Source: JAMCRM01 sp041685075 (GTDB lineage: Bacteria > Acidobacteriota > Terriglobia > Bryobacterales > Bryobacteraceae). Taken from it: a stretch of DNA of 20,615 nt. Every line of letters begins with the position of its first letter. The first letter of the stretch is position 1. Where the stretch lies: NCBI GenBank assembly GCA_041685075.1, contig JAWLGN010000070.1:1-20615 (forward strand), in the 5' to 3' direction. Of this stretch, positions 16,633-20,615 are shown piece by piece. A program made the translations under genes and the position numbers. The notes under the pieces were generated by a model that did not search any database, was not told the origin of the DNA, and saw nothing but the letters and a program-made list of their open reading frames with translations.

Positions 16633-17156
16633 AAACCATCGCCATGTTGAGCCTGCTGGCGCTCGGCTTGTGCGCGCAGGACATCAAGTTTCCCGTAAAC
16701 ATCGAAAAACTGGCCGCCAAGGCCGTGGAGACCGTGGACGTCACCCTGGACAGCACCATGCTCCAGCTCGCCTCCCGCTTTCTCTCCGACAAGAAACAGG
16801 AGGAAGCCGAAGCCAGGCGCATCATTAGTGGGCTTCAGGGCATCTACGTGCGCAGCTTCGAGTTCAACAAGCCGGGTGAGTATTCGCCCGCGGATCTCGA
16901 AAGCATTCGCACGCAACTCAAGGCGCCGCTATGGTCCCGCGTAGCCGGCGTGCGCAGCACCCAGGAGGGCGAGATCGCGGAAGTGTACATGAAGAAAGAG
17001 GGCGATCGCATCACCGGCCTGGTAGTGATCGCAGCCGAACCACAGGAACTTACCATCGTCAACATCGTGGGTCCCATCAACCCGGAAGATCTCGGCCGAC
17101 TCGGGCAGTTCGGTATCCCGCCTCTCGCCGGGCAGCCCGGCGGGGAAAAAAAGTAA
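16629..17156 (+). CDS. DUF4252 family exported protein
   Basis: A 175-residue protein starting at ATG 16629, which overlaps the previous stop by ATGA. AAGGA lies a little far upstream (about 11 bases). It has a short signal peptide (MKTIAMLSLLALGLCAQ); LGLCA could be read as a lipobox, so lipidation at Cys15 is possible. The mature part shows the DUF4252 arrangement: a helical start (EKLAAKAVETVDVTLDSTML), a long helix (DKKQEEAEARRIISGLQGIY), the strand VRSFEF, then WSRVAGVRS, AEVYMKKEGDRITGLVVIAAEPQELTIVNIVGPI and a Gly/Pro tail. DUF4252 has no established biochemical role; its genes are often found next to ECF sigma and anti-sigma genes in Bacteroidota and Acidobacteriota, as here. Confidence 0.85.
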   Translation: MKTIAMLSLLALGLCAQDIKFPVNIEKLAAKAVETVDVTLDSTMLQLASRFLSDKKQEEAEARRIISGLQGIYVRSFEFNKPGEYSPADLESIRTQLKAPLWSRVAGVRSTQEGEIAEVYMKKEGDRITGLVVIAAEPQELTIVNIVGPINPEDLGRLGQFGIPPLAGQPGGEKK

Positions 17157-17259
17157 CCCCCGGTTGTTCTTTTCCAGACCGCCGTCCGCCCCGGCAGTGC
17201 GCCAGACCGCGTTTCAGCGCTTTCGATAGTGTTGAGATGAAGGATGAAGAGGGACTGGC

Positions 17260-19716
17260 ATGCCTTTCGGCGAGGAACATCTGCCGGACCTTTACCGGCT
17301 CCTGATCGAGAACCTGCACGACACCGCCGTCTTTCTCATCGACAAAGAAGGTCGCATGTCGAGCTGGAATCCGGGGGTGGAGGAAGTGCTGGGCTACCGC
17401 AAGGACGAGTTCGTGGACCGGCATGCCGCCCTGGTGTTCGTTCCCGAAGACGTGCGCGCCGGCGTACCATTGCGTGAGATGGCCCAGGCGGCCAGGGAAG
17501 GACGCGCCGCCGACCAGCGCTGGCACGTCCGCAAGGACGGCCGCCGCATTTTTGTAGACGGAGTGCTGGTCGCGCTCAGGACCGGCGATGGCCTGGTCGG
17601 CTACGCCAAGTTCATGCGCGACATCACCGCACGCAAGCGCGCTGTCGACGAGCAGAAGCTGCTTGCCGACGCGGGAGCCATGCTGGCCTCGTCCCTCGAC
17701 TACAACACCACCTTGCGCAACATAGCCCGGCTGGCCGTCGAGGCCGTCGCCGACTATTGCATCTTCCACCTCATCACCAGCGAGCGGAAGATCGGGCGGG
17801 TCGCCTGGGCTCACCGGAATCCAGCCTGCAACCGGCTCATGGACCACGTCATGAAGAGGCTGCCGCCGCCGGACCTGCGCCAACATCCGCTCGCCGAAAG
17901 GTTGCTCTCCGGCGAGCCGGTTTTCGTTCCCGAGGTGACCAGCGAGTGGATGGAGCAAAACCTGAGCGGCCTGGCCGGATTCCGGATCGGCAAACGGTTC
18001 GGGTTGCGCTCCCTCATGACCGTTCCCTTGCCAGGGCGCAGCGCCATTCTGGGAGCCTTGACTTTCTGCCTCGATAGCAGCAGCGGCAGGCACTTCGACT
18101 CGCAGGAACTGGAGCTGGCCATGGAACTCGGCCGCCGCGCCGGCATGGCCATGGATAATGCGCGCCTGTATCAGGCGACCACCGAAAGCGAGGCACGCCT
18201 CAGGGAACAGGAGCGTACCCTGCGGCTGGCCACCGAAGCCGCCGGCGTGGGGGTCTGGTCGCTGGAGATCCCTTCCGGCAAGGCTACCGTCTCCGAGCAG
18301 TGCAGGAGACTGCTCGGACTGGCGCCTTCCGGTCCGGAGGTCACCTACAGGGACTTCATGGGCTCGGTGCATCCCGAAGACCGCGAGCGCCTGGAGGCGG
18401 CCGTCAAACAGTCGTTTGAACACAGCTCCGAGTATGAAGTGGAATTCCGCTTGATCTGCCCGGACGGAACCGTGCGCCGTCTTGTAGCCAAGGGTCACGT
18501 GGAGATCGAGGAAGGCAAGCGGGGCTCGCGATTCCACGGCGTGCTGCTGGACGTTACCGAGCAGCGCCGCAGGGAGCAGGCGGACGCCGAGGCGCACCGC
18601 CTGGAGGGCATCGGATTGCTGGCCGGCGGCATCGCCCACGAGTTCAACAACCTGCTCACCGGCATCATCGGCAACGCCACCCTGATCGCCGAAGAACTGC
18701 CGCCCGGCAGCCCCATGGCGGTCATGGCAGCCGACATACTGCACTCGGCCGGGCGGGCCGCCGAACTCACCCGCCAGCTCCTGGCCTACTCCGGCAAAGG
18801 CCGTTTCATGCCCCGCCCGCTGGACCTTTCCGAGGAAGTAGGAAAGGTTGCCAGCCTGCTGGCCGCCTCGGTGCCGCACAAGGTCCGGCTGCTCCTGAAC
18901 CTGCAAACCGGCCTGCCGCGCATCGAGGCCGATGCCGCCCAGATCCAGCAGGCGGTGGTCGACCTGGTGCTCAACGCCGGTGAGGCGATCGTCGATCGCG
19001 AGGGCACGGTGGAGGTAAGCAGCGGGGTGGCAGCCCTGGATGAAGAGGCTATTCGCCAGCGCTTTGACGATGCCGGCATTGCGCCGGGAACCTATCTCGC
19101 GCTTGAAGTACGCGACGACGGCAGCGGCATGGACGAGCGTGTCCAGAGCAGAATCTTCGAGCCGTTCTTCAGCACCAAGTTTGCCGGGCGGGGACTCGGT
19201 TTGCCCGCCGTACAGGGCGTGGTGCGCGGCCACCGCGGCGCCATGGAGGTGAAATCCTCCCCCGGGAAAGGCACCACCGTGCGGCTGTTCCTCCCGGCGT
19301 TGCGGGAGGCGGAAACGCAGGAGACGGCCGGCCTGAATCCCACGGCAACCACCGCTACCGGCCTCATCCTGGTGGCCGACGACGAGGACGTGGTACGCAG
19401 GGTGGCCAAATCCGCTCTCGAGCGGCGCGGCTACGGCGTGGTGCTGGCCGCCGATGGCCGGGAGGCGGTGGAGGTCTTCCGCGGCATGTCCGCCCGCATC
19501 AGCGCGGTGCTGCTGGACATGACCATGCCGGTGATGAACGGCGCAGAGGCCATGGCACGAATACGGGCGCTACGGCCCGACGTGCCGGTCATCGCAACCA
19601 GCGGCTACAACGAAACCGAAGCCTTGCGCCGCTTCGGCGCCGGCGTGACCGCCTATTTACAGAAGCCCTTCACCGCGGCGCAACTCGCCGAGATCGTTCG
19701 TGGAGTGGCCGGCTGA
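17260..19716 (+). CDS. Hybrid sensor histidine kinase (PAS-GAF-PAS-HK-REC)
   Basis: An 818-residue cytoplasmic sensor without membrane segments. GAGG at 17249 serves the ATG at 17260. Domains in order: PAS at about 10-125 (NLHDTAVFLIDKEGRMSSWN, FMRDITARKRA); GAF at about 145-305 (ending GRRAGMAMDNARLYQ); a PAS_3-type domain at about 319-435 (AGVGVWSLEIPSGK, HPEDRERLEAAVKQS, DVTEQRRRE); dimerisation/phosphoacceptor with His460 in GGIAHEFNNLLTG; the ATPase domain with N box Asn572 (DLVLNAGEAI), G1 DDGSGMD at 619-625, FEPFFSTK and GRGLGLPAVQG; and a receiver domain from about 702 with the acidic pair ADDED and acceptor Asp753 in LLDMTMP, plus Lys in LQKPF. All catalytic residues are present. The AHEFNNLL H-box is typical of the family that works with an attached receiver. 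No DNA-binding domain or separate regulator is adjacent, so its output partner is encoded elsewhere. Confidence 0.93.
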   Translation: MPFGEEHLPDLYRLLIENLHDTAVFLIDKEGRMSSWNPGVEEVLGYRKDEFVDRHAALVFVPEDVRAGVPLREMAQAAREGRAADQRWHVRKDGRRIFVDGVLVALRTGDGLVGYAKFMRDITARKRAVDEQKLLADAGAMLASSLDYNTTLRNIARLAVEAVADYCIFHLITSERKIGRVAWAHRNPACNRLMDHVMKRLPPPDLRQHPLAERLLSGEPVFVPEVTSEWMEQNLSGLAGFRIGKRFGLRSLMTVPLPGRSAILGALTFCLDSSSGRHFDSQELELAMELGRRAGMAMDNARLYQATTESEARLREQERTLRLATEAAGVGVWSLEIPSGKATVSEQCRRLLGLAPSGPEVTYRDFMGSVHPEDRERLEAAVKQSFEHSSEYEVEFRLICPDGTVRRLVAKGHVEIEEGKRGSRFHGVLLDVTEQRRREQADAEAHRLEGIGLLAGGIAHEFNNLLTGIIGNATLIAEELPPGSPMAVMAADILHSAGRAAELTRQLLAYSGKGRFMPRPLDLSEEVGKVASLLAASVPHKVRLLLNLQTGLPRIEADAAQIQQAVVDLVLNAGEAIVDREGTVEVSSGVAALDEEAIRQRFDDAGIAPGTYLALEVRDDGSGMDERVQSRIFEPFFSTKFAGRGLGLPAVQGVVRGHRGAMEVKSSPGKGTTVRLFLPALREAETQETAGLNPTATTATGLILVADDEDVVRRVAKSALERRGYGVVLAADGREAVEVFRGMSARISAVLLDMTMPVMNGAEAMARIRALRPDVPVIATSGYNETEALRRFGAGVTAYLQKPFTAAQLAEIVRGVAG

Positions 19717-19725
19717 AGTCCTCCG

Positions 19726-19762
19726 CGCGGCCGTGGCGCCGGTGCGCCGGGCCACGGCCGCG
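19726..19762. terminator. Long hairpin between convergent genes
   Basis: A perfect 12-bp inverted repeat (CGCGGCCGTGGC / GCCACGGCCGCG) encloses 13 bases that can themselves pair as CCGG-TGCG-CCGG. It starts 10 bases after the kinase stop and ends 8 bases before the stop of the minus-strand DUF4142 gene. There is no T-tract. It is the third such GC-only stem between convergent genes in this window. Confidence 0.6.
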
Positions 19763-19769
19763 GGATTCG

Positions 19770-20444
19770 CTAGTAACGCCGCTCGGTCTCTCCCGCCGCT
19801 CCGGTTCCGATACGGTCCGCGCCGGTGGTGCCGCCGCGCTGCAGTTCCTGAGCCCTCTGGAGGTGCTGCTGGAGCCTGGGCAGTTCGCTCGAAGCGAAGT
19901 TTCTCAACTCGGGATTGTTGGCCTGCTGGGAGATCTGCTGATACTGCTGGATCTTCTGCTGGTGCGCCTGCACGGTGTGCTGCAAGAACTCGCGGTCGAA
20001 CTGCTGGCCCGAGATCCCGCGCAGGCGGTCCAGCGTCTGCCGGCTCTGCGCGTCCATTTCGGTAGGGATGGTCACCTGCCCCTGGGTGGCGATGCGCTGC
20101 AGTTCCTGACCTGCGCGCTCGTGGTCCTCGCGCAACTGCCGGGCATAGTCGCGAACCTGCTCGCTGGAGGCGCGCTGTTCGGCCATGCGTGCCATTTCGA
20201 TCTCCGCCATGTTGCCCTGCAGCAACTGGGTCATGGAATCGCGGTCTGCGCCGGTGATGGCGGCGCCTTGCTGGCCCAGAGTGGTACCAGGCTGCTGTTG
20301 TTGCTGCTCGCCGGGCATTTGGGCCATGGGTTCGCCCTCGCGTTCCGCCTGCGGGGCGGCGCGATCCCGGTCGGCACACGCCGCCAGTGCAAGCACCAGC
20401 AACGCCGTCACTGAGAACATCAGGTAAGCTTTCGTCTGTTTCAT
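19770..20444 (-). CDS. DUF4142 domain lipoprotein
   Basis: A 224-residue protein with a lipoprotein signal: MKQTKAYLMFSVTALLVLALAAC with Cys23 in the lipobox LAAC. Ala at +2 favours sorting to the outer membrane. AGGAGG stands 4 bases before the ATG. A low-complexity linker with a run of five glutamines (residues about 40-60) leads to a helical DUF4142 domain: DSMTQLLQGNMAEIEMARMA, QVRDYARQLREDHERAGQEL, TLDRLRGISGQQFDREFLQH, IQQYQQISQQANNPELRNFA and LPRLQQHLQRAQEL. The pattern of a ferritin-like or coiled helical bundle with NAEIEMA and DHxxA-type positions is characteristic of the family, but no metal or enzyme role is established. The last 25 residues are Gly/Thr-rich and probably disordered. 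Location at the envelope is the main inference. Confidence 0.87.
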   Translation of the reverse strand: MKQTKAYLMFSVTALLVLALAACADRDRAAPQAEREGEPMAQMPGEQQQQQPGTTLGQQGAAITGADRDSMTQLLQGNMAEIEMARMAEQRASSEQVRDYARQLREDHERAGQELQRIATQGQVTIPTEMDAQSRQTLDRLRGISGQQFDREFLQHTVQAHQQKIQQYQQISQQANNPELRNFASSELPRLQQHLQRAQELQRGGTTGADRIGTGAAGETERRY

Positions 20445-20492
20445 AGTCCTCCTTCGGGGGCATCCGCCCCGCCGGTTTGCATATCTATGGAT

Positions 20493-20615
20493 TCACCCGT
20501 TTACGATCTCCCCTCCATTCGGGTGCAGCACCTGCCCGGTGATGTATGCCGAATCGTCGGAGGCGAGAAAGACATAAGCCGGCGCGATCTCGCTGGGGTC
20601 CGCGGGCCGCTGGAG
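20493..20615 (-). CDS. Short-chain dehydrogenase/reductase, C-terminal fragment
   Basis: The last 40 residues of an SDR-family oxidoreductase whose gene continues past the window edge. The reading RPADPSEIAPAYVFLASDD and then YITGQVLHPNGGEIVNG before TGA is the typical SDR C-terminus: the P-x-E-[IV]-A segment, FLASD, and the ITGQ-x-[LI]-x-[VPN]-[ND]GG stretch. The wording LHPNGGEIVNG is close to the YghA/general-stress group of NADP-dependent SDRs, as I remember them. The active site and cofactor motif lie outside, so substrate and cofactor cannot be checked. It is upstream of and codirectional with the DUF4142 lipoprotein gene, separated by 48 bases. Confidence 0.85.
   Translation of the reverse strand, partial: LQRPADPSEIAPAYVFLASDDSAYITGQVLHPNGGEIVNG

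Noticed and set aside
17127..17152. Intrinsic terminator at the end of the DUF4252 gene (GCCGGG-CAG-CCCGGC)
   Set aside because: The stem is inside the coding sequence and is followed by A residues on the plus strand, not T; it would not end the plus-strand transcript.
17077..19233. 718-codon minus-strand open frame opposite the kinase
   Set aside because: Kinase motifs on the plus strand are complete; the antisense frame has no recognisable domain.

Overview
The window is a GC-rich stretch of a Gram-negative chromosome, most likely from Acidobacteriota (Bryobacterales/Solibacter-like). The grounds are two very large Oar-type TonB-dependent receptors with an N-terminal carboxypeptidase-regulatory-like domain, an ECF sigma factor coupled to a DUF4252 gene, a DUF4142 lipoprotein, a secreted GH20-type gene and small Cys-rich exported proteins. 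The phylum call is an inference from gene content. No rRNA, tRNA, CRISPR array, transposase or phage gene is visible.

Layout: (1) 1-3455: the C-terminal end of a TonB-dependent receptor faces a minus-strand pair, a secreted nitrilase-superfamily amidohydrolase and a secreted amidase-signature enzyme, joined by an ATGA overlap. A perfect hairpin lies between the convergent genes. (2) 3542-7131, plus strand: an unrecognised exported protein, a complete YifB/ComM AAA+ ATPase and a Tat-exported beta-helix protein. (3) 7275-9394: a GH20 hexosaminidase-like gene broken by an internal deletion with a frameshift and by an in-frame TGA. Its stop overlaps that of a small minus-strand gene. (4) 9720-10864: a small CxxH/CxxC protein followed by an exported probable beta-propeller protein. 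(5) 10904-14310: a sigma70-like promoter, a complete 1067-aa TonB-dependent receptor and a hairpin. (6) 14332-15635, minus strand: a secreted protein whose mature part is about 27% cysteine, three tandem palindromic repeats, a second small Cys-containing membrane or exported protein, and a small outer-membrane beta-barrel protein. (7) 15782-17156, plus strand: ECF sigma factor, single-TM putative anti-sigma factor and DUF4252 protein, coupled by two ATGA overlaps. (8) 17260-19716: a PAS-GAF-PAS hybrid histidine kinase with a C-terminal receiver. (9) 19770 to the end, minus strand: a DUF4142 lipoprotein and the C-terminus of a short-chain dehydrogenase.

Most products act at or outside the cytoplasmic membrane: outer-membrane receptors and a barrel, secreted hydrolases, a lipoprotein and exported Cys-rich peptides. 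This suits a heterotrophic soil-type bacterium using polymers. No single dominant new system is evident. The most unusual parts are the Cys-rich/repeat segment at 14.3-15.1 kb, the pairing of two unrelated secreted amidohydrolase families, and the decayed GH20 gene.
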